DNA from: Celeribacter sp. PS-C1
Lineage (GTDB): Bacteria; Pseudomonadota; Alphaproteobacteria; Rhodobacterales; Rhodobacteraceae
Assembly: GCF_019429625.1 (NCBI RefSeq)
Contig: NZ_JAHXRW010000009.1
Coordinates: forward strand, 1-64,000
Reading direction: 5' to 3'
DNA length: 64,000 bases
How positions within the stretch are numbered: the stretch's first letter is position 1; each line of letters starts with the position of its first letter. Made by a program: the position numbers and the translations under genes. Below, one piece after another: positions 1 through 16,528 of the stretch. A model generated the notes under the pieces. It was not told the origin of the DNA and did no database searches. It was given only the letters and a program-made list of their open reading frames with translations.

Positions 1-1184
1 TATGGCTAAGGAAAAGTTTGAGCGTTCGAAACCGCACGTGAACATCGGCACGATCGGCCACGTTGACCACGGTAAAACCACCCTGACGGCAGCGATCACC
101 AAATACTTTGGTGACTTCAAAGCCTACGACCAGATCGACGGCGCACCGGAAGAGAAAGCCCGCGGCATCACGATCTCGACCGCACACGTCGAGTACGAGA
201 CCGAGAACCGTCACTACGCACACGTCGACTGCCCCGGCCACGCCGACTACGTGAAAAACATGATCACCGGTGCGGCCCAGATGGACGGCGGTATCCTGGT
301 TGTGAACGCAGCTGACGGCCCGATGCCGCAGACCCGCGAGCACATCCTGCTTGCGCGTCAGGTTGGCGTGCCGGCTCTGGTCGTGTTCATGAACAAAGTT
401 GACCAGGTTGACGACGAAGAGCTCCTCGAGCTCGTCGAAATGGAAATCCGTGAGCTTCTGTCCGAATACGACTTCCCGGGCGACGATATTCCGATCATCG
501 CAGGTTCCGCTCTGGCCGCTATGGAAGGCCGCGATCCGGAAATCGGCGAAGAGAAAATCAAAGAGCTGATGGCCGCTGTTGACGCGTACATCCCGGAACC
601 CGAGCGTGCGATCGACCAGCCGTTCCTGATGCCGATCGAAGACGTGTTCTCGATTTCCGGCCGTGGTACGGTTGTGACCGGTCGTGTTGAGCGCGGCGTG
701 ATCAACGTGGGCGACGAGATCGAAATCGTTGGTATCAAAGACACCACGAAAACGACCTGTACCGGCGTTGAAATGTTCCGCAAACTGCTCGATCGCGGTG
801 AAGCTGGCGACAACATCGGCGCCCTGCTGCGCGGTGTGGACCGTGAAGGCGTTGAGCGTGGTCAGGTTCTGTGTAAGCCGGGCTCCGTGAACCCGCACAC
901 CAAATTCGAATCCGAGGTCTACATTCTGACCAAGGAAGAAGGTGGCCGTCACACCCCGTTCTTCGCGAACTACCGTCCGCAGTTCTACTTCCGTACGACG
1001 GACGTGACCGGGACTGTTGTTCTTCCGGAAGGCACCGAGATGGTGATGCCGGGCGACAACCTGAAATTCACGGTTGAGCTGATCGCTCCGATCGCGATGG
1101 AAGAAGGTCTTCGCTTCGCCATCCGCGAAGGCGGCCGCACCGTCGGTTCGGGCGTGGTGTCCAAAATCCTCGCTTAATTAGCTC
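1..1184 (+). repeat. Long direct repeat, copy A (tuf1)
   Basis: From the first base to 1184 the sequence matches 20817-22000 (offset 20816). Identity runs seven bases past the stop codon (shared TTAGCTC) and then stops. The left end of the repeat is cut by the window edge. Perfect identity of two tuf copies is normally kept up by gene conversion. Confidence 0.9.
2..1177 (+). CDS. tuf: Elongation factor Tu, copy 1
   Basis: GTPase that carries aminoacyl-tRNA to the ribosomal A site. It is full length (391 residues), starting at the second base of the window. The G1 loop GHVDHGKTT is near residue 19, DCPGH (G3) near residue 81 and NKVD (G4) near residue 136, followed by the two beta-barrel domains. 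It is identical in protein sequence, and apparently base for base, to the second copy at 20818-21993. A TTCG-loop terminator follows at 1202, so the tRNA-Trp/secE unit downstream is a separate transcript. The ribosome binding site lies outside the window. Confidence 0.98.
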   Translation: MAKEKFERSKPHVNIGTIGHVDHGKTTLTAAITKYFGDFKAYDQIDGAPEEKARGITISTAHVEYETENRHYAHVDCPGHADYVKNMITGAAQMDGGILVVNAADGPMPQTREHILLARQVGVPALVVFMNKVDQVDDEELLELVEMEIRELLSEYDFPGDDIPIIAGSALAAMEGRDPEIGEEKIKELMAAVDAYIPEPERAIDQPFLMPIEDVFSISGRGTVVTGRVERGVINVGDEIEIVGIKDTTKTTCTGVEMFRKLLDRGEAGDNIGALLRGVDREGVERGQVLCKPGSVNPHTKFESEVYILTKEEGGRHTPFFANYRPQFYFRTTDVTGTVVLPEGTEMVMPGDNLKFTVELIAPIAMEEGLRFAIREGGRTVGSGVVSKILA

Positions 1185-1201
1185 TGCTAATGATCAAAAC
1201 G

Positions 1202-1228
1202 AAAGAGGCACCTTCGGGTGCCTCTTTT
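1202..1228 (+). terminator. Rho-independent terminator after tuf1
   Basis: An 11-bp perfect stem (AAAGAGGCACC / GGTGCCTCTTT) closes on a TTCG tetraloop and ends in a short T run, 24 bases after the tuf stop. Confidence 0.9.
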
Positions 1229-1474
1229 GCTTTTGGAGGCTTGGATTTGGCGGCGCACAAATCAACGTGGGCCCACGGTTTTCGTGTCAGCCTCATTCTC
1301 ATTCGCAAAGGCTAGCCTTTGATGCAGTGGCGAGACGCAGGTGGGGCGATTGACGCAAAGAATGCCCCCACGAAAGTCGGCGCCTTTGGGTGTCTCTGTG
1401 CCCCGCGTATGCGGGATCAGGCACTCAGGACAGAAAAGACCTGCGGAATTCTGGGCGCGCCGTTGAAAACGGGC

Positions 1475-1503
1475 TTGCAAAGGTGGCGTGGCTTGGCTAT
1501 CTC
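1475..1503 (+). promoter_or_regulatory. Promoter of tRNA-Trp/secE
   Basis: TTGCAA at 1475-1480 and TATCTC at 1498-1503 are separated by exactly 17 bases; the tRNA begins 14 bases beyond the -10 box. The same TTGc/aNN-17-TAnnnn layout recurs before rplJ, rpsL, rpsJ, rpmC and rplO in this window. Confidence 0.65.
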
Positions 1504-1516
1504 CACCCTCGGCCTT

Positions 1517-1592
1517 AGGGGTATAGCTCAGCTGGTAGAGCGACGGTCTCCAAAACCGTAGGTCGCGGGTTCGAACCCTGCTGCCCCTGCCA
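1517..1592 (+). tRNA. tRNA-Trp (CCA anticodon)
   Basis: A 76-base cloverleaf. The acceptor stem AGGGGTA pairs with TGCCCCT (one G-T pair), the D-loop contains AGCTGGTAGAG, the anticodon loop CTCCAAA sits on the ACGGT/ACCGT stem, the T-loop is GTTCGAACC, and the terminal CCA is encoded. It lies upstream of secE, an arrangement common in alphaproteobacteria. Confidence 0.97.
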
Positions 1593-1699
1593 TTTCCTCC
1601 CATCTTTACACGATCTGGGCATGAGATGCGCTGTCGGGCTTGAAATTAACGCGCTGCTCGCGTATCTGCGCCGGGTAATCAAATCTTCAGGACGACAAG

Positions 1700-1900
1700 A
1701 TGGCCACGAAAACCAATCCGCTTCAGTTCATTCAGCAGGTGCGCGCTGAGGCGTCGAAGATCGTTTGGCCGACGCGTCGCGAAGTGATGCTGACCACGCT
1801 GATGGTCTTCATTATGGCTTCTTTGACGGCGACGTTCTTTTTCCTCGTCGATCTTCTGATCCGCAATGGCCTGCAAGCGTTCCTGAACCTGTTCGGGTGA
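1700..1900 (+). CDS. secE: Preprotein translocase subunit SecE
   Basis: Small essential subunit of the SecYEG channel in the inner membrane. The 66-residue protein has the conserved amphipathic segment with EASKIVWPTRREV (about residues 17-29), followed by one transmembrane helix at about residues 33-52 and a short tail. This is the short single-helix form usual outside enterobacteria. It lies between tRNA-Trp and nusG, the conserved bacterial order. The ATG is preceded by a weak purine-rich stretch, AGGACGACAAG. Confidence 0.96.
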   Translation: MATKTNPLQFIQQVRAEASKIVWPTRREVMLTTLMVFIMASLTATFFFLVDLLIRNGLQAFLNLFG

Positions 1901-1928
1901 TCGCCCAGAACAGCTGGACGTGACGAAG

Positions 1929-1953
1929 AGCCTCCGCACATGCGGGGGCTTTG
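1929..1953 (+). terminator. Weak terminator/attenuator after secE
   Basis: The stem AGCCTCCGC / GCGGGGGCT (9 bp, one T-G) closes on ACAT and is followed only by TTGG, so it probably attenuates or processes the transcript more than it ends it. Confidence 0.45.
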
Positions 1954-1978
1954 GTCGTCTTGGAGGGTGGCTAAAGGG

Positions 1979-2005
1979 TTGAACTTATGCCCTTGAGCGT
2001 ATAGA
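1979..2005 (+). promoter_or_regulatory. Possible nusG promoter
   Basis: TTGAAC at 1979-1984 and TATAGA at 2000-2005 lie only 15 bases apart, shorter than the 17 seen at the other promoters here. It would give a leader of about 130 bases for nusG. Confidence 0.3.
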
Positions 2006-2143
2006 GCGGGCGCACTCTCACAGACGGGCGTGCAGCGATTCGAGTTGCGCGCCGCTTTATTGTTGCGGGGAGTTGCGCGCAAGCGTTTGGAATTTAACGA
2101 CATCCGGTCCGAAGGGCCGGTGAGATGAAAAGGCAAAGGCACC

Positions 2144-2683
2144 ATGGCGAAGCGTTGGTATTCGGTGAGCGTTCTCTCGAACTTCGAGAAAAAAATCGCC
2201 GAAGCGATCAAAACGGCCGTGGAAGAAAAGGGCCTGCAGGATCAGATCGAAGAAGTTCTGGTGCCGACCGAAGAGGTCATCGAGGTGCGCCGGGGCAAAA
2301 AGGTGACGACCGAGCGTCGCTTCATGCCGGGCTATGTGCTCGTGCGCATGGAGATGACCGACCAGGGGTATCACCTGATCAACTCGATCAACCGCGTGAC
2401 CGGGTTCCTGGGCTCTTTCGGCAAGCCGATGCCGATGCGTGACAGCGAAGTCGAGGCGATCCTGGGCCGTGTCCAGGAGGGCGCCGAGGCCGACGCGCCG
2501 CGCAGCACCATCACCTTCGAGGTGGGCGAACAGGTCTCTGTGGCCGAGGGCGCCTTCGAGGGCTTCGATGGTATGGTCGAGGAAGTGGACGACGCCAACC
2601 AGCGTCTCAAGGTTTCCGTGTCGATCTTTGGCAGGGCTACCCCGGTCGAGCTGGAATTCACTCAGGTCAACAAGACGGCCTGA
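2144..2683 (+). CDS. nusG: Transcription termination/antitermination protein NusG
   Basis: Processivity factor that binds the clamp helices of RNA polymerase and links it to Rho or to the ribosome. The 179-residue protein has the N-terminal NGN domain (KRWYSVSVLSNFEKKIAEAI at the start, GYVLVRM about residue 64) and a C-terminal KOW domain (about residues 125-175, with GAFEGFDGMVEEVD and IFGRATPVELEF). It stands between secE and rplK as in most bacteria. The ATG at 2144 follows GGCAAAGGCACC. Confidence 0.97.
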   Translation: MAKRWYSVSVLSNFEKKIAEAIKTAVEEKGLQDQIEEVLVPTEEVIEVRRGKKVTTERRFMPGYVLVRMEMTDQGYHLINSINRVTGFLGSFGKPMPMRDSEVEAILGRVQEGAEADAPRSTITFEVGEQVSVAEGAFEGFDGMVEEVDDANQRLKVSVSIFGRATPVELEFTQVNKTA

Positions 2684-2803
2684 GCGACCGCCTGATTTTT
2701 CAGGCATCACTTGTGGGAGAGGCGGTCCGCGCGCGGATCAAATCAGACCACACAACGTAGTCGTCGCGAAACGCGTTTCGTGACAGTTGAAAAGGAAAAG
2801 CCA

Positions 2804-3253
2804 ATGGCTAAGAAACTCGCAGGTACGATGAAACTGCAAGTCCCCGCCGGTGCAGCGAACCCGTCCCCGCCCGTGGGTCCGGCGCTGGGTCAGCGCGGCA
2901 TCAACATCATGGAATTCTGTAAGGCGTTCAACGCCAAGACGCAGGATATGGAGCCCGGCGCACCGTGCCCGACCGTGATCACCTACTACTCCGACAAATC
3001 CTTCTCGATGGACATCAAGACGCCGCCGGCTTCTTATTACCTCAAGAAGGCTGCTGGCCTTAAGCCGGTCGGCAAGCGCAACCGCCCCAAAGGCGCTGCT
3101 CTGCCGGGTCGTGAGACCGTTGCTTCCGTCACCATCGCGCAAGTGCGCGAAATTGCAGAGGCCAAGATGAAAGATCTCAACGCCAACGACATCGAAGGCG
3201 CAATGCAGATCATCGTCGGCTCCGCGAAATCTATGGGCATCGAGGTGAAGTGA
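2804..3253 (+). CDS. rplK: 50S ribosomal protein L11
   Basis: L11 forms the stalk base of the large subunit with its 23S rRNA site and is needed for factor-dependent GTPase activity and RelA sensing. The protein is 149 residues and begins [16 protein letters not shown]. An in-frame start at 2711 would add 31 unrelated residues; the ATG at 2804 is chosen because AAAGGAAAAG lies just upstream and the family starts there. The proline-rich switch [14 protein letters not shown] is near residue 18. The TGA overlaps the rplA ATG by one base, indicating translational coupling. Confidence 0.97.
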   Translation: MAKKLAGTMKLQVPAGAANPSPPVGPALGQRGINIMEFCKAFNAKTQDMEPGAPCPTVITYYSDKSFSMDIKTPPASYYLKKAAGLKPVGKRNRPKGAALPGRETVASVTIAQVREIAEAKMKDLNANDIEGAMQIIVGSAKSMGIEVK

Positions 3254-3951
3254 TGGCGAAACTTGGCAAACGTACCGCTGCTGCCCGTGAAGCTTTCGCT
3301 GGCAAAGAGAACATCTCCGTCGAGGAAGCTGTTGAGCTGATCAAAGCCAACGCGACCGCAAAATTCGACGAGACCGTTGAAATCGCGCTGAACCTCGGTG
3401 TTGACCCGCGCCACGCTGACCAAATGGTCCGCGGCGTTGTGTCCCTGCCGAACGGCACGGGTAAAACCGTCCGCGTTGCAGTGTTCGCTCGTGGCCCGAA
3501 GGCTGACGAAGCAACCGCTGCTGGCGCAGACATCGTGGGCGCAGAAGACCTGATGGAAACCATCCAGGGCGGCACCATCGAGTTCGATCGCTGCATCGCG
3601 ACCCCGGACATGATGCCGATCGTTGGCCGTCTGGGTAAGATCCTCGGCCCGCGCAACCTGATGCCGAACCCCAAAGTCGGCACCGTGACCATGGACGTCA
3701 AAGCGGCTGTTGAAGCTGCCAAAGGCGGCGAAGTGCAGTTCAAGGCTGAAAAAGCCGGTGTTGTGCACTGTGGCGTTGGCAAAGCGTCCTTCGATGCTGC
3801 CAAACTGGCCGAAAACATCCGCGCTTTCGTGGATGCCGTTCAGAAAGCCAAACCGACCGGCGCCAAAGGCACCTACATGAAGAAGGTCTCCGTGTCTTCG
3901 ACCATGGGTCCGGGCGTGTCCATCTCCGTGGACTCCGCGACTGGCAACTGA
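3253..3951 (+). CDS. rplA: 50S ribosomal protein L1
   Basis: L1 builds the mobile stalk near the E site and is the classical translational repressor of the rplK-rplA mRNA. It is 232 residues starting at the ATG in TGATG; an immediately preceding in-frame GTG (3250) would add one residue and is less likely. The conserved domain II signature [20 protein letters not shown] lies about residues 120-139. It is coupled to rplK and ends at a strong hairpin shared with the converging gene. Confidence 0.97.
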   Translation: MAKLGKRTAAAREAFAGKENISVEEAVELIKANATAKFDETVEIALNLGVDPRHADQMVRGVVSLPNGTGKTVRVAVFARGPKADEATAAGADIVGAEDLMETIQGGTIEFDRCIATPDMMPIVGRLGKILGPRNLMPNPKVGTVTMDVKAAVEAAKGGEVQFKAEKAGVVHCGVGKASFDAAKLAENIRAFVDAVQKAKPTGAKGTYMKKVSVSSTMGPGVSISVDSATGN

Positions 3952-3975
3952 GCTTTAGGCTTAGTATGAGATTTG

Positions 3976-4002
3976 AAAGGCGCTCCGAGAGGGGCGCCTT
4001 TT
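3976..4002. terminator. Bidirectional terminator between rplA and the converging HEPN-like gene
   Basis: The stem AAAGGCGCTCC / GGGGCGCCTTT (11 bp, one T-G) has a GAGA loop. T-rich flanks occur on both strands, and the minus-strand gene ends at 4004, so it can serve both directions. Confidence 0.85.
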
Positions 4003-4003
4003 G

Positions 4004-4584
4004 CTATCGAGCATCAATGCCGATTTGCTGTGAATACCACTTGTCGCTCTCGATCTGCTCGCAGAGAAATTTTGCAATTTCCTCTATTTGATGTGGTTGG
4101 TATGTGAAGTTGTGTAGCTCATGCAAATATCGAAGTGATGCGAAGAGTGGTCCAATTTCTAGAAGGTCTTCAAGAAGCGATCGGCCTGTCTGGTCAAGGT
4201 ATTGTGCCTGAAGTCTCTCGCGAACATTCTGTGGCAGATTTTTGAAGACTTTTCCGACATCATGTCCGCCTTTCGGCGGGGCTGTTTCACAGTAGGATTC
4301 TTCATCACTAATTTCAAAAGTGGTTGGTGCGGTTTGTTTTAGTACCTGTTTGAGTTCACGCTTCATGCAAAGAGATTTTAGAAAGACTTCGATGGCGAAA
4401 GCCATAAGGGCTGATCTCACATGTTCCCGATGGTAGCCAGTGGGTGCAATTTGTGCGGCTTCATAAAAGCCTTTCGCATTTTGAAATGCCAGATAGTCGA
4501 AGCCGACAGTAATTGTTATGTGTCTCTTTCAAGTATTTCCCTAACTGTGTGCGTGAAGCTTCCGCTTGATTGTAGCGGAAACAT
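4004..4584 (-). pseudogene. HEPN-like protein gene, probably frameshifted near its 5' end
   Basis: The uninterrupted frame with a usual start runs from GTG at 4420 to 4004 (138 residues). However, the same frame stays open and protein-like up to 4528, reading ...GFDYLAFQNAKGFYEAAQIA, with no ATG. A second frame gives ATG at 4584 behind AAGGGG and codes 22 residues (MFPLQSSGSFTHTVREILER...) to a TAA at 4516-4518. The two join if one base is lost at about 4516-4528. The joined protein shows a pattern seen in HEPN-type helical domains: an FYEAA helix, then SALMAFAIEVFLKSL, then GHDVGKVFKNLP. The gene is visibly A+T-richer than its ribosomal neighbours, which suggests transfer. It may be broken, or it may use a non-ATG start. 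Family assignment is tentative; function is unknown. Confidence 0.5.
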
Positions 4585-4592
4585 TCATCCCC

Positions 4593-4621
4593 TTGCACTC
4601 TCCATTAATCCCCTCTAAACA
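4593..4621 (+). promoter_or_regulatory. rplJ promoter
   Basis: TTGCAC at 4593-4598 and TAAACA at 4616-4621 are spaced 17 bases. It overlaps the upstream edge of the divergent HEPN-like gene (probable ATG at 4584). Confidence 0.6.
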
Positions 4622-4627
4622 CCCTCT

Positions 4628-4871
4628 TGCATCCCAGCGTGCGATTCGTCGTGCGCTGTTTTGCGTTTCGTCCTAGACGGTGGGTGTCAGCGATCTGGCT
4701 GGCATAATTCCTGCCTGAGACGGGAAAGACGATAAGTTTCCAAGGCATTCCCTTAGCGGTATTCCTCGGGCGACTTTGGCGCAGCCCCGTATACGGACTT
4801 CGAGCCGATGCCATGTGGCAGAGGTAGAATTGAGCCGGGAGGGGCGACCCTCCCATACTTGGAGTAAAACT
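4628..4871 (+). promoter_or_regulatory. rplJ mRNA leader (probable L10 leader)
   Basis: About 245 bases lie between the predicted transcript start and rplJ. The leader opens with a 10-bp hairpin on a TTCG loop (4635-4658) and ends with GGGAGGG/CCCTCCC around 4837-4855, just before the GGAG ribosome binding site. In many bacteria L10(L7/L12)4 binds such a leader to repress rplJL; that role is inferred here from position and size only. Confidence 0.5.
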
Positions 4872-5384
4872 GTGGATAGAGCACAAAAAGAAAAGGTGAT
4901 CGACGAGCTCGGTCAGATCTTTGAAAGCTCTGGCGTGGTCGTGGTTGCACACTACGCAGGTCTTACGGTTGCTGAAATGCAGGATCTGCGCGCGAAAATG
5001 CGTGACGCAGGTGGTGCAGTTCGCGTTGCCAAGAACCGGCTCGCCAAAATCGCCCTTGAAGGAACGCCGAACGAACCGATCAGCGATCTTCTCAATGGCA
5101 TGACCGTTCTCGCCTATTCCGAAGACCCTGTCGCAGCAGCGAAAGTGGTCGTGGATTACGCCAAAGAAAACGAGAAACTGCAGATTCTCGGTGGCGCAAT
5201 GGGCGGCGAAGGTCTTGACGCCAACGGTGTGACCCGTGTGTCCAAAATGCCGTCTCGCGAAGAGCTTCTTGCTCAAATCGTGGGCTGCATCGGCGCACCG
5301 GCATCCAACATCGCAGGCGCAATTGGCGCACCCGCTTCGAACATCGCGGGCATCCTTTCCACCATCGAGGAAAAGGCTGCCTAA
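4872..5384 (+). CDS. rplJ: 50S ribosomal protein L10
   Basis: L10 anchors the L7/L12 dimers of the stalk. An in-frame ATG at 4776 would add 32 residues translated from the leader; the GTG at 4872 is preferred because TTGGAG lies at the right distance and the product then starts (f)[15 protein letters not shown], as alphaproteobacterial L10 does. It is 170 residues with the globular rRNA-binding part ([19 protein letters not shown] near residue 20) and a C-terminal helix for L7/L12. Two tandem GAPASNIAG copies near the C-terminus (about residues 140-160) are a small internal duplication. Confidence 0.95.
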   Translation: MDRAQKEKVIDELGQIFESSGVVVVAHYAGLTVAEMQDLRAKMRDAGGAVRVAKNRLAKIALEGTPNEPISDLLNGMTVLAYSEDPVAAAKVVVDYAKENEKLQILGGAMGGEGLDANGVTRVSKMPSREELLAQIVGCIGAPASNIAGAIGAPASNIAGILSTIEEKAA

Positions 5385-5456
5385 GCATCCTTATGCACCT
5401 GCGTGGGTTGAAACACCTCACGTTGGAACACACTTAAAACGAACGGAAACAGTACA

Positions 5457-5831
5457 ATGGCTGATCTGAAGAAACTTGCAGAAGAGATCGTTGGTCTCAC
5501 CCTTCTCGAAGCTCAAGAGCTGAAAGAAATCCTCAAAGAAGAATACGGCATCGAGCCCGCTGCTGGCGGCGCTGTCATGATGGCTGGCCCGGCTGCTGAA
5601 GCTGGTGCAGCTGCTGAAGAGAAGACCGAATTCGACGTCGTTCTCAAAGACGCTGGCGCTTCCAAAATCAACGTCATCAAAGAAGTCCGCGGCATCACCG
5701 GCCTGGGCCTCAAAGAAGCCAAAGAGCTCGTTGAAGCTGGCGGCAAAATCAAAGAAGGCGTCGACAAAGCTGAAGCTGAAGACATCAAAGGCAAGCTGGA
5801 AGCAGCTGGCGCGACTGTCGAGCTGGCCTAA
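5457..5831 (+). CDS. rplL: 50S ribosomal protein L7/L12
   Basis: Stalk protein that recruits and stimulates translational GTPases. It is 124 residues: an N-terminal dimerisation domain ([22 protein letters not shown]), an Ala/Gly-rich hinge at about residues 38-55, and the C-terminal factor-binding domain with [12 protein letters not shown] about residue 82. It lies 72 bases after rplJ in the usual pair, under the same promoter. Confidence 0.97.
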   Translation: MADLKKLAEEIVGLTLLEAQELKEILKEEYGIEPAAGGAVMMAGPAAEAGAAAEEKTEFDVVLKDAGASKINVIKEVRGITGLGLKEAKELVEAGGKIKEGVDKAEAEDIKGKLEAAGATVELA

Positions 5832-5866
5832 TCGCCTTTGGTCCTTTCGGGCCACACAAAATAATG

Positions 5867-5894
5867 GCTGGACCCAAGCAATCTTGGGTCCAGC
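5867..5894 (+). terminator. Strong hairpin between rplL and rpoB (attenuator or processing site)
   Basis: A perfect 12-bp stem (GCTGGACCCAAG / CTTGGGTCCAGC) with a 4-base loop CAAT. The following bases are TTAACCTG, not a T run. In E. coli this intergenic gap holds an attenuator and an RNase III site that lower rpoBC output relative to L7/L12. A similar role is inferred. Confidence 0.6.
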
Positions 5895-6085
5895 TTAACC
5901 TGTCTTAGAAAGGGCCTTTCGCGAAAGCGTTACATAAAGGGTCTTTTCTCAGGAGAGGTTCAAAGGTCGGGAGCCCCCTTTGGGACGGGGGCAGGAATAG
6001 ACCGAACTCTCTGTTTCGTCAGGGCACATCTGCCGGCGCCCAACGGTAGACGTCGCTCGCGAAAATTCGAAAGGTATAGACGCTT

Positions 6086-10222
<4,137 letters not shown>

Positions 10223-10277
10223 GGGCTTCGGCCTTTACCCTCCCTCCCTTTCCGAGACAATCTGAGGAACTCACAAG

Positions 10278-14522
<4,245 letters not shown>

Positions 14523-14545
14523 GTCGACCTGATATGAGACTTGAG

Positions 14546-14573
14546 AGGCCCTGCGGAAACGCGGGGCCTTTTG
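14546..14573 (+). terminator. Terminator after rpoC
   Basis: The stem AGGCCCTGCG / CGCGGGGCCT has a GAAA tetraloop followed by TTTTGTTTT. It closes the rplKAJL-rpoBC region. Confidence 0.88.
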
Positions 14574-14647
14574 TTTTGGGGGCGGTTTGTGCGGCAGGGG
14601 CGCCATGGTAGATTAGAGTAAGGGGCCAAGCAAAACGGAGGCATGAC

Positions 14648-15370
14648 ATGCGTATCGGGGTCATTGGATGCGGAACAATTTCCAGCGCGGCGGTGCAAGG
14701 GATTGCAGGCGATGGGCATGAGATCGCTGTCTCGGAACGCAGCGCGCACCACGCCGCGGCACTGTCCGAGATATTCGACAACGTGCGGGTGGCGGACAAT
14801 CAGACTGTCGTGGACCGAAGCGAGGTGCTGTTTCTGGGGTTGATGGCCGACGTGGCTCCGGATGTTCTTGGCGCATTGAGGTTTCGCGCGGATCAGAAGG
14901 TGATCACCTTTATGGCCGGGCTCTCGCTTGAGGAGGTGGACGCGATGGTGAACCCGGCGCGGGCCGTGGCGATCATGATGCCCTTTCCCGGCATCTCCGA
15001 GGGCGGCACGCCGATCATGATGTATGGCGACAGCGCGATCGTCTCGGAGATCTTCGGCGCGCGAAACAGCATCTTTCCCGTCGCGAATGCCAAGGAGATG
15101 GCGGCATATCTTTGCGCACAGGCGGTGTTGTCTCCGGTCGCGCGTATGGTCTCCGATGCGGCGGAGTGGCTCGGGGAGAAAGTGTCGGACAAGGCGCAGG
15201 GCGAGACGTTTCTTCGTGAACTGGTCGCATCAAGCCTGTCGGGGATGGCTTGCGCGCCTTTGATCGACGCGCTCAACACGCCGGGCGGGTATAACCAGAG
15301 GCTGCGCTTGCACATGGAAGCGCAAGGTATCGGACCGGCACTGAAATCCGGGTTGGACGATATGCTCTGA
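14648..15370 (+). CDS. Pyrroline-5-carboxylate reductase-like NAD(P)-binding protein
   Basis: Rossmann-fold oxidoreductase related to ProC. The first strand and glycine turn RIGVIGCGTISSAAVQGI is at residues 2-19, and the substrate-side segment AIMMPFPGISEGGTP lies about residues 107-121. It is 240 residues, somewhat short for ProC (about 270), and its C-terminal helices (SGMACAPLIDALNTPGGYNQ) only partly match the ProC pattern for tight dimer formation. A real proline-biosynthetic role is therefore unproven. It stands alone, with a ribosome binding site AACGGAGG seven bases before the ATG. Confidence 0.8.
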   Translation: MRIGVIGCGTISSAAVQGIAGDGHEIAVSERSAHHAAALSEIFDNVRVADNQTVVDRSEVLFLGLMADVAPDVLGALRFRADQKVITFMAGLSLEEVDAMVNPARAVAIMMPFPGISEGGTPIMMYGDSAIVSEIFGARNSIFPVANAKEMAAYLCAQAVLSPVARMVSDAAEWLGEKVSDKAQGETFLRELVASSLSGMACAPLIDALNTPGGYNQRLRLHMEAQGIGPALKSGLDDML

Positions 15371-15391
15371 GGCCGCGGTTTGCGTTGCCTG

Positions 15392-16391
15392 TTAGGCGCT
15401 TGAACGCGACACCTGATCGCGATGATGTTGCCACCGTGGGTCGTCTTCGGCGTCAAACCCATGTGCTTGGGCCAGCCGCTCGACATAGTCCATGCAGCAC
15501 AGGTGATGCAGACACATCACGTCGGGGAGGGCGGTCAACTCCGCATAAACCGTATCAAAGGGCCCTGCATATTTGAGCGCGTCCTCATCCAGTTCTTCGT
15601 TGCGGTTCTATCCCTTGAAGAAGGTGTCTGTGTAGCGGTCCTTGTTGGCGGCAGACGAAGGCGTTCCCATTTTGAGCGCAAAGCTTTCCCAGGTCCGTGA
15701 CGCGTAATGGTTGAGCTGGGCGTATTCGTCCGTGATCCAGCGCGGCTGGGTCATTTTGACCGAGCTGTCTTTGGGGTGAAAGCGTCGCAAAGTCGCCCCG
15801 GCACAGCGTTTCATCAGATTGGGGGGCGTGCCCCAATCCCCCTGTCCGCGCCATCCTTTCGGCGAATGAACACCAAAGCGCCAAAAGTGATTTGGCCAGC
15901 GGAGCAGGGTTTTGAAAAAGACATTGCCCTTGTGGCGCCGAAGAGATGCGCGCGTAAAGCGTCGGCGGGTGAACGTGTCCTCCCACGCGGTTTAGCCGTT
16001 GTCGCCAAGGCACCGCCAGTGAACTGCAATAGCGTGGGTTTGCTTCATGTTGAATGCGTGGAAGAGATCGTGCAGCCGGCCCGCGCCTTTGTGGATCACG
16101 AGAAATTCGTCGACGTCGATGTTGAACACCCATTCCGCCGCCCGGATATGCGGATGTTCAGCCATGAGTTTCAGAGAGGTGCGTTTGACGGGAAGTTCAG
16201 GGACCGGGGGGTAGGCACCGCGGTGAGGATGCCCGCCGCATCGAGCGCTTGCAAAAGCTCAGGCGAGTGATCGGTGCAATTTTTGTGGAAGACCACGATA
16301 TGATCGACGCCAAGCATGAGATACCAGGCAACCCATTCTAAAATGAAAGGCCTTTGTTGCGCATGGTGGTGGTGACGAGACGCTCTTTCAC
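15392..16391 (-). pseudogene. Degenerate family 2-type glycosyltransferase
   Basis: Translating the minus strand across frames gives one continuous glycosyltransferase-like protein with four lesions. It starts GTG at 16391 (VKERLVTTTMRNKG) and shifts frame near 16350 into PFILEWVAWYLMLGVDHIVV. It shifts again near the G run at 16206-16211 into KRTSLKLMAEHPHIRAAEW with the DxD-like NIDVDEF motif. It then meets TAA at 15992-15994 and TAG at 15608-15610 before the true end at 15392. The WVAWYLMLG...N(D)CTD...DVDEF pattern is typical of Glyco_tranf_2_4-type proteins of marine alphaproteobacteria. No intact product is possible; it is decaying, not a sequencing slip. Confidence 0.85.
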
Positions 16392-16528
16392 GGCTTGGCT
16401 TTCACGTTCTATGCAGGTCTTAAAATCTATCTGCCACTATGCATGCGAATTGTTTCGGGGCAAGTCTGGCGCATATCCTCTTCACGCCGCGCAAAAGCAA
16501 TGGTAGCGGAGAAGAGAAAGGGGCACGC

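Noticed and set aside
4421-4618. 65-codon plus-strand frame opposite the HEPN-like gene
   Set aside because: It lies antisense to the better-supported minus-strand coding sequence and overlaps the rplJ promoter.
5310-5370. Tandem GAPASNIAG units in rplJ as a possible repeat element
   Set aside because: It is a short in-frame duplication within the C-terminal helix region of L10 and does not interrupt the gene.
15585-16133. 182-codon minus-strand frame rich in Arg/Gln
   Set aside because: It is an alternate frame of the glycosyltransferase pseudogene; the neighbouring frames carry the recognisable protein.
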